64,000 nucleotides of DNA, from NCBI RefSeq assembly GCF_036248255.1, contig NZ_CP109178.1, positions 7,755,001-7,819,000 of the forward strand, given 5' to 3'. Shown one piece after another: positions 49,647 to 58,647 of the stretch. The position numbers and the translations under genes are program-made. Under the pieces are notes generated by a model, which was not told the origin of the DNA, did no database searches, and saw nothing but the letters and a program-made list of their open reading frames with translations. Source of the stretch: Streptomyces sp. NBC_01717 (GTDB lineage Bacteria; Actinomycetota; Actinomycetes; Streptomycetales; Streptomycetaceae). Each line of letters opens with the position of its first letter. Within the stretch, counting starts at the first letter, position 1.

Positions 49647-52370
49647 TTACGGCGCCCCGAAGGTCAGCACCAGCTGCGGGGTGTTCTCCGCGGCCGACGC
49701 CTCACTGGACCACACCCACAGCGCGTCCGTCCCGGTGCTCGTGAGCGCCAGGTCGTAGCTGCCTCCCAGAGCGGGGGAGAGCGCCGAGGTGTCGAGCGTC
49801 GCCGAGTAGACCGTCGACAGGTCGGTGGCCCCGCTCAGGGTGCCGACCGAGGTCGAGGAGACGGCGGGCCGTGAGGTGTACGTGGTCCCCGCCTCCGTCC
49901 AGCTTCCGGTCACCGGCCGTACGGCGAAGTCGTCCGTGCTGCCCGCACTGCTCAGCGTGGTCGTCTTCACCGCGAGCCGCGCGCTCTTGAGCACGGTCCC
50001 CGCCGGGGCCGCCGGCAGGTCGAAACGCAGATACGTCTCGTACGCCGCGCTGCCGCGCACCGCCAGCGAGGTGGAGGTGCCGTAGTTGGTACTCGCGGCA
50101 CCGGCGTTGGCGTACGTGTCGTCCGTGGCGCGGACGGTCTGCACGCTGTCGGCCGGGGCCGTGGCCAGGGTGTAGTGGCTCTGCACCTGGGCCGGGCTCA
50201 GCACCGACGGGTAGATCGCGGTCTCGTCGATCTGCCCGGCGAAGTAGTTGCTGGACGGCTGGTTCGGCCACCCGTTGAGGTTGTCGCCGCCGACGTGCCA
50301 GTAGCCTCTGTAGGCCTGGCTGTTGGACTCGGCGAGCGTGCCGATCTGGGTGCCGTCCACGTACAACGCCATCCCGGAGGAACCCTGGGTGGCGACGACG
50401 TGGTGCCAGGCGCCGTTGTTGTAGCTGTCGGGCGTGGTGATGGTGCGGGCCGATCCCGTCCACACGCCGAAGACCAGCCGGCCGTCGTTGCGCATGTAGA
50501 CGTGCTTGTCGTAATTACCGCTGGCCCGCGTGGTGTTGTCGCCGAACCCGACGAGCTTGCCGCCACTGGTCGTGGTCGTCTTGAACCAGGTCTCGACCGA
50601 GTACTGACCAGGCACCGTGGTGCGCTTGTCGCTGTAGACGATCTGGTCGCTGCCGTTGAAACCGATGGCGGTGGACGGACCGGTCACGGCGGCCGGAGTC
50701 TGGCGCAGCGAGGGCCCGTTGACGTGGATGCCGCTCTGGTCGCCGGGCGAGGTGTCGCCGACGAACGGAGTGGCGGACTCGTTATAGCGCCAGTACAGGT
50801 TCGCGCCGTCGTCGAGCACCTTCGCCGGGTACTTCTGGGCGGAGGTCGGCACTGTCACCGAGGCCGTGGCGGACAGCGCGGAGGCGTTGCCCGCCCCGTC
50901 GGTCGCGGTCACCCGGTAGGTGTAGGTGGAGCCGGCCGTGACGTTGGTGTCGGTGAACGACAGCTGCGGACGCGACCAGTCCACGGAGTCGCCGTCGACC
51001 GTGTACACCGGCGTGGAACCGCCGTTGCGGTACACCTTGTACGTCAGCTCGGTGTCGTCCGTGTCGAGGCTGGCACGCCAGCGGACGAGCGCCTCGGTCG
51101 GCTTGACCGACTCCGCGCTGACCGACGGCACCGTCGGCGCACCGACGTCCGGGGTCGCCGCGAAGTGCGTCAGGCCCTGGGCCGCCGAGCCGTTGACGGT
51201 GGTGAACTCGCCGCCGACCCACATGTACTTGTTGTTGGAGGTCTCGGATACCGCCATGGCGCGCGGGCCGATGCCCTCGCCGAGACCGTCGTTGGTGTCC
51301 GGGAACCAGCCCAGCTTGTTGGTGCCGGAGGTCGGTTCCGCGAGCAGGTGGCGACGGCGCCCGTCGGGGTACTCCCCGACGCTGGAGCAGTCGTGCGCGT
51401 GCGAGGCGCTGTACACCACGTTCTGGTACGACTTGACGGCCTGGGTGGCTCCCAGGCAGGTGTCGCGCCAGCGCTGGTTCAGCGTGGACAGGTCCAGCGC
51501 GATGCGGCCGTCGAAGACGCCGCCGCCGGTGCCCTCGTTGCCGGTGTAGAAGCCGGTGGCGTCCGTGTCGAGCGCCTTGACCACCGAGTTGTTCTCGATG
51601 AACCCCGGGTAGGTACGGACGTTGGCGCCCGTAGCGGAGTCGACGACGGCCAGGGCGTGCGAGTTCGCGCCGTTGACGGTGAAGAAGTCACCCCCGAGGA
51701 TCACGTTGTTGCCGTCCGGGGTGACCGCTACGGCCCGTCCGGGCTCGTCGACGTCCGCCTGGAAGGGCTTGACGGCGCCGCTGGTGGCGTCCACCGCCGC
51801 GTACCGCGCGTGCGCGCTGCCGCCGACCGAGGTGAAGTCGCCGCCCAGGTACACGGTGTCGTTGGTGACCGCGAGGGCCCGCACGGTGGCGGAGACGCTC
51901 GGGTGGAAGTTCGCCTTGGGCGTGCAGGTGGCGACGTCGATCGCGGCGAGGCTGCTGACCGGCGTGCCGTTGACCGCGCCGAAGTAGCCGCCCGCGTACA
52001 GCGTCTTCTTGTCCGGCGACACGGCGAGCGCGCGCACCGTCGCACTGCCGCTGCCGATCGTGAAGGACAGGTTGCAGGACGTCGGGTTGCCGGTCGCCGC
52101 GTTCAGCGCGACGAAGTTCACTGCGTTCTGCGCGGTCCCGCTGCCCCCCTCGGGCGGACGCACCTGCGAGAAGGTGCCGCCGGCGAAGACCGTGCCGCCC
52201 GCCTCCGCCAGCGCCCACACGATGCCGTTGGTCTGCCAGGTCGGCAGGTCGTCGGCGGTGAAGGCGATGGGCGGGGTCAGCGCGGCGGCCGGCTGCGGCA
52301 GGGCCACCAGGCCCAGGCCCGCCGCGGTGGACAGGGCGAGGGCGGCGCTGAGCCCTCTGGAACTTTGCAT
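49647..52370 (-). CDS. large secreted propeller/FN3/LamG/DNRLRE protein
   Basis: The 907-residue exported protein has a signal peptide at residues 1-31 (GLSAALALSTAAGLGLVALP, then AAA). A beta-propeller-like part (~35-400) with repeats such as VYLGGDFTSVGG and LYAGGYFGAVNG follows, then an FN3 domain (~410-505, TYTYRVTATDGAGNAS), a LamG/concanavalin-like domain (~530-720, SVETWFKTTTTSGG, YFAGQIDETAIYPSVL), and a closing DNRLRE domain (~745-905, YLRFDLPAAPAGTVLKSARL). It is a likely surface carbohydrate-binding protein that keeps the polymer or a substrate at the wall. No catalytic motif was seen. Confidence 0.9.
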   Translation of the reverse strand: MQSSRGLSAALALSTAAGLGLVALPQPAAALTPPIAFTADDLPTWQTNGIVWALAEAGGTVFAGGTFSQVRPPEGGSGTAQNAVNFVALNAATGNPTSCNLSFTIGSGSATVRALAVSPDKKTLYAGGYFGAVNGTPVSSLAAIDVATCTPKANFHPSVSATVRALAVTNDTVYLGGDFTSVGGSAHARYAAVDATSGAVKPFQADVDEPGRAVAVTPDGNNVILGGDFFTVNGANSHALAVVDSATGANVRTYPGFIENNSVVKALDTDATGFYTGNEGTGGGVFDGRIALDLSTLNQRWRDTCLGATQAVKSYQNVVYSASHAHDCSSVGEYPDGRRRHLLAEPTSGTNKLGWFPDTNDGLGEGIGPRAMAVSETSNNKYMWVGGEFTTVNGSAAQGLTHFAATPDVGAPTVPSVSAESVKPTEALVRWRASLDTDDTELTYKVYRNGGSTPVYTVDGDSVDWSRPQLSFTDTNVTAGSTYTYRVTATDGAGNASALSATASVTVPTSAQKYPAKVLDDGANLYWRYNESATPFVGDTSPGDQSGIHVNGPSLRQTPAAVTGPSTAIGFNGSDQIVYSDKRTTVPGQYSVETWFKTTTTSGGKLVGFGDNTTRASGNYDKHVYMRNDGRLVFGVWTGSARTITTPDSYNNGAWHHVVATQGSSGMALYVDGTQIGTLAESNSQAYRGYWHVGGDNLNGWPNQPSSNYFAGQIDETAIYPSVLSPAQVQSHYTLATAPADSVQTVRATDDTYANAGAASTNYGTSTSLAVRGSAAYETYLRFDLPAAPAGTVLKSARLAVKTTTLSSAGSTDDFAVRPVTGSWTEAGTTYTSRPAVSSTSVGTLSGATDLSTVYSATLDTSALSPALGGSYDLALTSTGTDALWVWSSEASAAENTPQLVLTFGAP

Positions 52371-52607
52371 GTACCCCCCGGCTTCCGGGCCCGGTGGCGG
52401 GCCCTCTGCCTCGACGAGCCCGCCGGGGTCCCCAGGACCCGAACGGGCTGCATGAACGTGTTTGCTCGCGAACCATACGAGTACATGACACGCGATGGAG
52501 TGCACTTGACTCATCTAGTAGGAAATTCCGGTGTGTTCACGATGATCCCGTGCGTCCCGGACGTCCGCTTCCGGTACACGCGGTCGCCCTTCTGCGCGCA
52601 CCCGGCG

Positions 52608-53621
52608 TCAACGGTCGATGCGCACAGCGGCGCCCGCGAGCTGGTCCTCCACCTGCCGCACGTCGGCGTCGACCATGATCCGCGCGAGCTCCTCGACCAG
52701 GACGCAGGGCCGCCAGCCCAGCGTCTCGCGCGCCTTGGACGCGTCACCGATCAGTGCGTCGACCTCGCTGGGACGCTCGTACTTGGGGTCGTAGCGCACG
52801 TACTCGTTCCAGTCGAGGTCGGCGTGGGTGAACGCGGTCTCCATGAACTGCCGCACGGTGGCCGGGACTCCGGTGGCAACCACGTAGTCCGTCGGCTCGT
52901 CGTGCTGAAGCATCCGCCACATCGCCTCGACGTACTCGGGCGCGTACCCCCAGTCGCGGACCGCGTCCAGGTTGCCGAGGTAGAGACGGTCCTGGAGACC
53001 GGCCTTGATCCGTGCGACGGCGCGGGTGATCTTGCGGGTCACGAAGGTCTCGCCACGGCGCGGGGACTCGTGGTTGAACAGGATGCCGTTGACCGCGAAC
53101 ATCCCATAGGCCTCACGGTAGTTGACGGTGGTCCAGTACGCGAAGACCTTCGCGGCACCGTACGGGCTGCGCGGATGGAAGGGGGTGTCCTCGTTCTGCG
53201 GGGGCGGCGTGGAGCCGAACATCTCAGAGGATGACGCCTGGTAGATACGGGTCTCCACCCCGCTCGCCCGGATAGCCTCCAGCAGGCGCAGCGTGCTCAG
53301 GCCGGTCACGTCGCCGGTGTAGAGCGGCGCGTCGAAGGAGACTCGCACATGGGACTGGGCGCCCAGGTTGTACACCTCGTCCGGCTGTATGTCGCGCAGC
53401 AGGTTCACCAGCGCCACCCCGTCGGAGAGGTCGGCGTGATGCAGCACGAGGCGTCGCTCGGCCTCCTGGGGGCCCTGGTAGATGTGGTCGATCCGCTCGG
53501 TGTTGAAGCTGGACGACCGCCGCACCAGGCCGTGCACCCGGTACCCCTTCGACAGCAGCAGTTCCGCCAGGTACGAGCCGTCCTGCCCGGTGACGCCGGT
53601 GATCAACGCGCTCTTGGTCAT
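52608..53621 (-). CDS. gmd: GDP-mannose 4,6-dehydratase
   Basis: The 337-residue enzyme turns GDP-mannose into GDP-4-keto-6-deoxymannose, precursor of GDP-fucose, GDP-rhamnose and perosamine. [19 protein letters not shown] is the cofactor loop, SPYGAAKVF the catalytic Tyr/Lys pair, and [16 protein letters not shown] the family's substrate signature. ATG 53621 has GGGAGGGG upstream. The partner that would finish the sugar (GFS, RMD or an aminotransferase) is not in the window. Confidence 0.95.
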   Translation of the reverse strand: MTKSALITGVTGQDGSYLAELLLSKGYRVHGLVRRSSSFNTERIDHIYQGPQEAERRLVLHHADLSDGVALVNLLRDIQPDEVYNLGAQSHVRVSFDAPLYTGDVTGLSTLRLLEAIRASGVETRIYQASSSEMFGSTPPPQNEDTPFHPRSPYGAAKVFAYWTTVNYREAYGMFAVNGILFNHESPRRGETFVTRKITRAVARIKAGLQDRLYLGNLDAVRDWGYAPEYVEAMWRMLQHDEPTDYVVATGVPATVRQFMETAFTHADLDWNEYVRYDPKYERPSEVDALIGDASKARETLGWRPCVLVEELARIMVDADVRQVEDQLAGAAVRIDR

Positions 53622-53876
53622 GCGGGGTTCCCCTCCCTGCCGGACCCGTCCCGGGGACGGATCCGGTCCGTACGCCCGCCGTGCGCGGGACGCATGTCGT
53701 GAACATCTGTAAATTTGGGCAGAGTTGGCGACAACACCCAGCCGGTGAAGTTTCCGGAGGAGAACCCGGCCTGGAGCCGCCGCACGTCCTGTCCGCCCTG
53801 ATCCGCCGGACCCGGCTGGTTCACGGCCCCCGTGCGCGGCGTGCACCGGGGCACTGTCCGGCCACCTGCGGGGCTC

Positions 53877-54062
53877 TCAGTACGCCCCGCGGCCGTCGAC
53901 GACGGCGCGGAACGTGTGGGACATGACGTCCACGCCACTGGTGAACGACCGGTTGTCGACGTAGCTGAGATCGAGCTGGACGGTCTCGTCCCAGGACCGG
54001 TCGGAGCGTCCGTCGAGCTGCCGCAGCACGGTCATGCCAGGTCGTTCGCCCGGCTGCCGCCA
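53877..54062 (-). pseudogene. C-terminal remnant of a polyprenyl glycosylphosphotransferase
   Basis: The reading frame ending at 53877 encodes a stretch typical of the end of a sugar-1-phosphate transferase: ERPGMTVLRQLDGRSDRSWD, then ETVQLDLSYVDNRSF and FRAVVDGRGAY. Intact members read PGMTGLWQVxGRSxLSWxE and end in GRGAY. Here several conserved residues are changed (W to R twice), and nothing upstream resembles the membrane and catalytic part. The frame reaches 54296 but the extra ~80 residues are not family-like. It is therefore a broken relic of the enzyme that would have primed the polymer on undecaprenyl phosphate. Confidence 0.75.
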
Positions 54063-54475
54063 CTCGACGGGCGTGTGGTGCGCCACCCCGTCATCCCGGC
54101 GGGACTTGCGGCTCATCCACAGCGAGGACGCGCGCGGCCGCGAGCACGCCTTAGGTGATCTTTCGGATTCAGCGGCCTGAACATCCCACATGTACCCCCC
54201 CAGGCACGTTCTGCGGCACGAGCTGCCGGATGTCGCGAACACATATACGGCGAACATGCGGCGCGATGGTGAACAGTACGGCAAACTTGTGCACACATGG
54301 GGGCGTTTACGTGAACGTCACCGAGGAGTGCCGAGCCGCGCGAAGTCCCGTACGGCGCCATCTGGTTGATCGTGCGTGGTGACGGTCGCGCGGAAAGTGA
54401 TACGCAAGTCGAACGTGCTGGCTACAGTGTGCGCCTGGCGCGGAAGGGGCCGCGCCGCGTCCATGGGGGGAGTGC
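54063..54475. other. intergenic region before the LCP gene
   Basis: These 413 bases carry no convincing gene. AT-richer spots near 54240 (AACACATATACGG) and 54300 (GTTTACGTGAACG) are unusual for the window and may mark promoters or foreign sequence left by the decayed transferase gene. TACAGT at 54424 is a possible -10 box for the LCP gene. Confidence 0.5.
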
Positions 54476-55648
54476 ATGGTGGGGGACAGGAACACGACCG
54501 AGGCCGAAGCGACGGACCTGGACGAAGCGGCGGAACGGGAAGGGGCGGGCGGAGCCGGTCCGGTGGCATCCGACCCGGTGGCCGACGTCCACGATCCGTC
54601 AACCGTTCCTTCGCAAAAGGGATTTGATGCCGCCGGAATATCGCAGGCGGAGCCAAGGCGCGGCGGCAGAAGCCGCACGCGTCGGGTGCTCCTCGGAGCG
54701 CTCGCACTGCTCGCTGTGGGACTGCTCATGGTGGGCGGGTGCGCCTGGTGGGCCGTCAACCACTACACCGGGAAGGTCGACCGCATCTCCGGTGTCTTCC
54801 CGACGAAGGTCCCCGCAGCCGCGCAGCCGGCGCCCTCCGAGGGCGGGCAGACCTTCCTCCTCGTCGGCGTCGACAGCCGCTCCGTCCTGCCGACCACGGG
54901 TCGTGACGCCAAGGCCCCCGAGTGGAAGTACGGTGCCCAGCGCAGTGACACGATGATGCTGGTCCACCTCCCGGCCGACCACTCCGGCGCGTACGTCGTC
55001 TCGCTGCCCCGTGACGCGTGGGTGGACATCCCCGGACACGGCAAGGCCAAGCTCAACGCCGCCTTCTCCTGGGGCGGACCACCGCTGCTCATCGACACCG
55101 TGCAGCGGCTGACCAAGGTGCGCGTCGACCATCTCGCCGTCATCGACTGGGACGGTTTCAAGAAGCTCACCGACTCCGTGGGCGGAGTGGACCTCGTCGT
55201 GGACGGCGCCGATCGCCACATGAACGGAACGCAGGCCCTGGTCTACGTGCGCGAGCGTTATCACCTCGCCCGCGGCGACTTCGACCGTACGCACCGTCAG
55301 CAGTACTTCCTGCGGACGCTGTTGGCGAAGGTCATGCGTCCTTCGACCTTCTCCAACCCCGTCAAGGCCACCGAGGTGCTGGACGACCTCACCGCTGCCG
55401 TGAGCGTCGACGATCGGCTCGGCGACGGCGACCTGCGTGCCCTGCTGTGGGACAACAAGGAGGTCCGACCCGGGGACATCGTCTTCATGAACGCTCCCGC
55501 CAAGGGAACCGGCATGATCTCCGGTCAGTCCGTGGTCCTCCTGGATTCCGTCGCTGGCCCTCAGCTGTGGCGGGCCATGCGCGAGGACGCCCTCGACGGC
55601 TACCTGGAGTCGCACGACACCGACCGGCTCGGTGCCACGACTCCCTGA
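54476..55648 (+). CDS. LytR-CpsA-Psr family protein
   Basis: The 390-residue membrane-anchored enzyme has a long acidic cytoplasmic N-terminus (~75 residues), a single membrane helix (~78-100, VLLGALALLAVGLLMVGGCA), and an LCP catalytic domain with SDTMMLVHLPADHSG, the arginine/aspartate block VVSLPRDAWVDIPGHGKAKL, and DWDGFKKLTDSVGGVDLVV. LCP proteins transfer glycopolymers from lipid carriers to peptidoglycan or to glycan chains. In this island it would attach the polysaccharide to the wall. Start ATG has GGGGGGAG upstream. Confidence 0.94.
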   Translation: MVGDRNTTEAEATDLDEAAEREGAGGAGPVASDPVADVHDPSTVPSQKGFDAAGISQAEPRRGGRSRTRRVLLGALALLAVGLLMVGGCAWWAVNHYTGKVDRISGVFPTKVPAAAQPAPSEGGQTFLLVGVDSRSVLPTTGRDAKAPEWKYGAQRSDTMMLVHLPADHSGAYVVSLPRDAWVDIPGHGKAKLNAAFSWGGPPLLIDTVQRLTKVRVDHLAVIDWDGFKKLTDSVGGVDLVVDGADRHMNGTQALVYVRERYHLARGDFDRTHRQQYFLRTLLAKVMRPSTFSNPVKATEVLDDLTAAVSVDDRLGDGDLRALLWDNKEVRPGDIVFMNAPAKGTGMISGQSVVLLDSVAGPQLWRAMREDALDGYLESHDTDRLGATTP

Positions 55649-55761
55649 CGGGACAGCGGTGGCCGCCGGAAATGCCCACCCGGTGACGTTTCGCCGGACA
55701 ATGGGCCGTACGTGCACTAGAGTCCCGACCGGCGGCCCACCGGAGTCCGCGGAGGACACCC

Positions 55762-57270
55762 ATGACGGATCATCCCGCTCGTCGCACGTACCAGCACCGA
55801 AGGCCGTCAGGCCGGCAGCGACGCGCCGTACTCGGTGCCCTGTTCGGCCTGCTGCTGATCGGACTGATCGCCGGCACCGGGCTGGCCCGTGACCGGGAAG
55901 ACGCGACCCGAGCCGAGCGAACGGGCGCCGAGGCGCTTCCTTTCGACATGCCGACCGCCGATGTGCTCCGCGACGGTCCGCATCTGGTCTTCGCGCACTA
56001 CTTTCCGCCATATCCGCTCTCCCTCGACAACCAGCCCGCCGAGCACGACTACTACGCTCGCAACTACCTCACCCCGCAGGGTGAGCAGGGCAGGCACGGG
56101 ACCTACGGTGGACTGCTGCGTGACCGGCCGCTGCCCGTGCAGCCGTCCAGCGGCGACTGGCGACTCGCCAACCTGGAGCGGGAGGTGCGCACTGCCCGGG
56201 ACGCCGGCCTCGACGGATTCACCGTTGACATTCTCTCCTTGACCGGCACCAACCGGCAGCGCGTCGACATGCTGCTGCGTGCGGCGCACCGCGTCGATCC
56301 GGGCTTCCGGATCGTGCTGATGCCGGACATGACCTCCCTGCACACCGACCCGCGCACCCTCGCCGACCAGTTGGCACGGTTTGCCGCGTCCCCGTCCGCA
56401 TACCGGCTGGCCGACGGACGCCTCGTGGTCTCCCCGTTCAAGGCGGAAGCCCAGGACCCCGCCTGGTGGGGTCAAGTCATCGCGCGCCTGCGCGACCACG
56501 GCATCGGCACCGCGCTCGTCCCGGTCTTCCTGGACTTCCGCGCCAACGCCGAGAGGTTCGCGCCGATCAGCCACGCCTTCTCGTCCTGGGGCAACCGCAG
56601 CTACACCCGCCAGGACAACGTTCCCGGCGACATTCAGCTCGCCCACTCCCTGGGAAAGAAGTGGATGCAGGCCGTGTCCGTGCAGGACGCCCGACCGAAC
56701 CAGGGCATCTACGACGAGGCGGGCAACACCGCCACCCTGCGGTCGACCTGGAACCACGCCATCTCCGACGGTGCGGACTGGGTGCAGCTCACCACCTGGA
56801 ACGACTACTCGGAAGGCAGCCAGTTCGCCCCCTCACTGCACAACGGCCACACGTATCTGGACATCTCGTCCTACTACCTCACCCGCTTCAAGACCGGAGT
56901 TTGGCCGCAGATCGTCCGCGACACCGTCTACGTCACCTCCCGCATCCAGTTCACGGATGCCGGCAGTGCCTCGCTCCAGCCTCGACTGATGCGCCCCCGT
57001 CCGGGCACCGCGTCCCCGCGCGACCAGGTGGAGGTGCTCACCTTCCTGACCGCGCCCGCCACGGTCTCCGCACGCGTGGGCACCGTGCCCCACACCTACC
57101 GTGCTCCCGTCGGCGTGTACGCCCACGACCTGCCGCTGAGCCCCGGTCGCACCGAGGCCGTGGTGCGCCGCGCGGGGGGTACCGCCGCCGCCGTAACGAC
57201 CCGCTTTCCGGCACGGCGTACGGTCACCGTGCAGGACCTTCAGTACTACGCGGTCTCCAGTGGCCGATGA
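55762..57270 (+). CDS. GH71-type alpha-1,3-glucanase-like secreted enzyme
   Basis: The 502-residue protein has an N-terminal membrane segment or signal (~17-40, VLGALFGLLLIGLIAGTGLA), then a domain resembling GH71: LVFAHYFPPYPLS, DAGLDGFTVDILSLTG (with a catalytic Asp), FRIVLMPDMTSL, GADWVQLTTWNDYSEGSQF. The last ~110 residues are beta-rich. GH71 enzymes cut alpha-1,3-glucan. In this island it may trim or release the polymer, or degrade a fungal wall. TAGAGT at 55720 may be the -10 box. Confidence 0.85.
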   Translation: MTDHPARRTYQHRRPSGRQRRAVLGALFGLLLIGLIAGTGLARDREDATRAERTGAEALPFDMPTADVLRDGPHLVFAHYFPPYPLSLDNQPAEHDYYARNYLTPQGEQGRHGTYGGLLRDRPLPVQPSSGDWRLANLEREVRTARDAGLDGFTVDILSLTGTNRQRVDMLLRAAHRVDPGFRIVLMPDMTSLHTDPRTLADQLARFAASPSAYRLADGRLVVSPFKAEAQDPAWWGQVIARLRDHGIGTALVPVFLDFRANAERFAPISHAFSSWGNRSYTRQDNVPGDIQLAHSLGKKWMQAVSVQDARPNQGIYDEAGNTATLRSTWNHAISDGADWVQLTTWNDYSEGSQFAPSLHNGHTYLDISSYYLTRFKTGVWPQIVRDTVYVTSRIQFTDAGSASLQPRLMRPRPGTASPRDQVEVLTFLTAPATVSARVGTVPHTYRAPVGVYAHDLPLSPGRTEAVVRRAGGTAAAVTTRFPARRTVTVQDLQYYAVSSGR

Positions 57271-57360
57271 ACTCCTCGAAAGATGGGGTGCTGCCTCTCG
57301 GCCGGACGGGTCGTCCCGGCCCTGCCGGCCCCGCCCGGCGCACCGGAAATGGGATTCCGC

Positions 57361-57519
57361 TCAGGTGTCGCGCGTGGCGGCCATCCCCAGGGTGATCAGA
57401 CCGAGCACCACCCAGCCGAACCAGAGCCAGCCGTTGCTCCCCAGCGCCACTGTGTAGGCGGTGACCGCCACCAGGGCCCCGACGGTGAGCATCCCCATCG
57501 TCTTCGTGGATCCGGACAT
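57361..57519 (-). CDS. 52-residue membrane protein encoded after ctaG
   Basis: ATG 57519 has a perfect AAGGAGG upstream. The peptide has two hydrophobic helices, MLTVGALVAVTAYTVALGS and WLWFGWVVLGLITLGMAA, and ends TRDT. It lies 66 bases downstream of the cytochrome oxidase assembly gene on the same strand and could be part of that function. I do not recognise a family, but ribosome binding site and hydrophobic pattern make coding likely. Confidence 0.75.
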   Translation of the reverse strand: MSGSTKTMGMLTVGALVAVTAYTVALGSNGWLWFGWVVLGLITLGMAATRDT

Positions 57520-57585
57520 GCGCGCACCCTCCTTGTCGGCCGCGCGGCCGTGGACCCCATCGTCACCCGGAAGGTGCGTCCACCG

Positions 57586-58536
57586 CTACTGTCCGCGCGC
57601 CTGCAACGAGGCGAGGTATGCGTTGTACGCCTTCAGTTCCTGGTCGCCGTCCCGGTCGGCGGCGCGGTCCGCGCGCCTCGCCGTCCGCTGCTCGGACCGG
57701 TACCACTGGAAGACCAGCGCGATCAGCACCAGCACCGAAGGGATCTCACTGAACGCCCAGGCGATGCCGCCCGCCCAGTTCTGGTCGCTCAGCGCGTCGA
57801 TGCCGAGCGAGGCCGGCGGATGCTTGTACGTCTCCACCATCGGCGAGGTCGCCATCATCAGCGCGATACCGAAGAACGCGTGGAACGGCATTCCCGCGAA
57901 CAGCTCCAGCATCCGCATCACGTAGCCGGGCCGGTGCGGCCCCGGGTCGACGCCCATGATCGGCCAGAAGAAGACCAGGCCGACCGCGAGGAAGTGCACC
58001 ATCATCGCGAGGTGCCCGGTCTTCGAACCCATCAGGAAGTCGAACAGCGGGGTGAAGTAGAGCGCGTACAGGCTGGCGATGAAGAGCGGGATGGTGAACG
58101 CCGGATGCGTGATGATCTTCATGTACCGGCTGTGGAGCAGCATGAGCAGCAGCTCGCGCGGGCCCTTCCGGCCCCGGCCCGCGACGGGCAGGGCGCGCAG
58201 CGCCAGTGTCACCGGGGCGCCCAGCAGCAGCAGGATCGGCGACAGCATGCTGATCACCATGTGCTGCACCATGTGCACGCTGAACATGACCATGCCGTAG
58301 TCGTTGAGCCTGGTGCACATGACCAGGGCGATGGTCAGCACCCCGATGACGAAGAAGACCGTCCGGCCGACCGGCCAGCTGTCGCCACGTCTGCGCAGCC
58401 GCAGCACGCCGTACCCGTACAGGCCGAGCGCCAGGACGCAGCCGATCAGGAAGAACGGGTCCGCGGAGAATAGGAGCCCACGTCCCAGCGTGAACGGCGG
58501 CAGATCCATGTTCATGCCGTGCCCGCTGTGATCCAT
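57586..58536 (-). CDS. ctaG: cytochrome c oxidase assembly protein, CtaG (caa3 type)
   Basis: The 316-residue membrane protein has seven or so helices and belongs to the caa3_CtaG family that supplies copper to the oxidase. The N-terminus is rich in His and Met (MDHSGHGMNMD), a likely copper-binding patch; HMVQHMVISMLSPILLLLG and MMVHFLAVGLVFFWPIMG are conserved. It is followed by the 52-residue membrane protein gene. Confidence 0.92.
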   Translation of the reverse strand: MDHSGHGMNMDLPPFTLGRGLLFSADPFFLIGCVLALGLYGYGVLRLRRRGDSWPVGRTVFFVIGVLTIALVMCTRLNDYGMVMFSVHMVQHMVISMLSPILLLLGAPVTLALRALPVAGRGRKGPRELLLMLLHSRYMKIITHPAFTIPLFIASLYALYFTPLFDFLMGSKTGHLAMMVHFLAVGLVFFWPIMGVDPGPHRPGYVMRMLELFAGMPFHAFFGIALMMATSPMVETYKHPPASLGIDALSDQNWAGGIAWAFSEIPSVLVLIALVFQWYRSEQRTARRADRAADRDGDQELKAYNAYLASLQARGQ

Positions 58537-58594
58537 CTGTTCACTCCCGCTGGGGACGTCCCCGTTTCGTGCCGGTTGTCCCGACCAGAGTAGA

Positions 58595-58628
58595 ACTGCC
58601 CCCGGCCGCAGCTGCGGCCGGGGGCAGT
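58595..58628 (-). terminator. hairpin terminator after pfkA
   Basis: A 34-base perfectly self-complementary sequence (arms ACTGCCCCCGGCCGC and GCGGCCGGGGGCAGT around AGCT), 19 bases after the pfkA stop on the minus strand. Confidence 0.9.
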
Positions 58629-58647
58629 CGTCAGGATCCGGCGTTGC

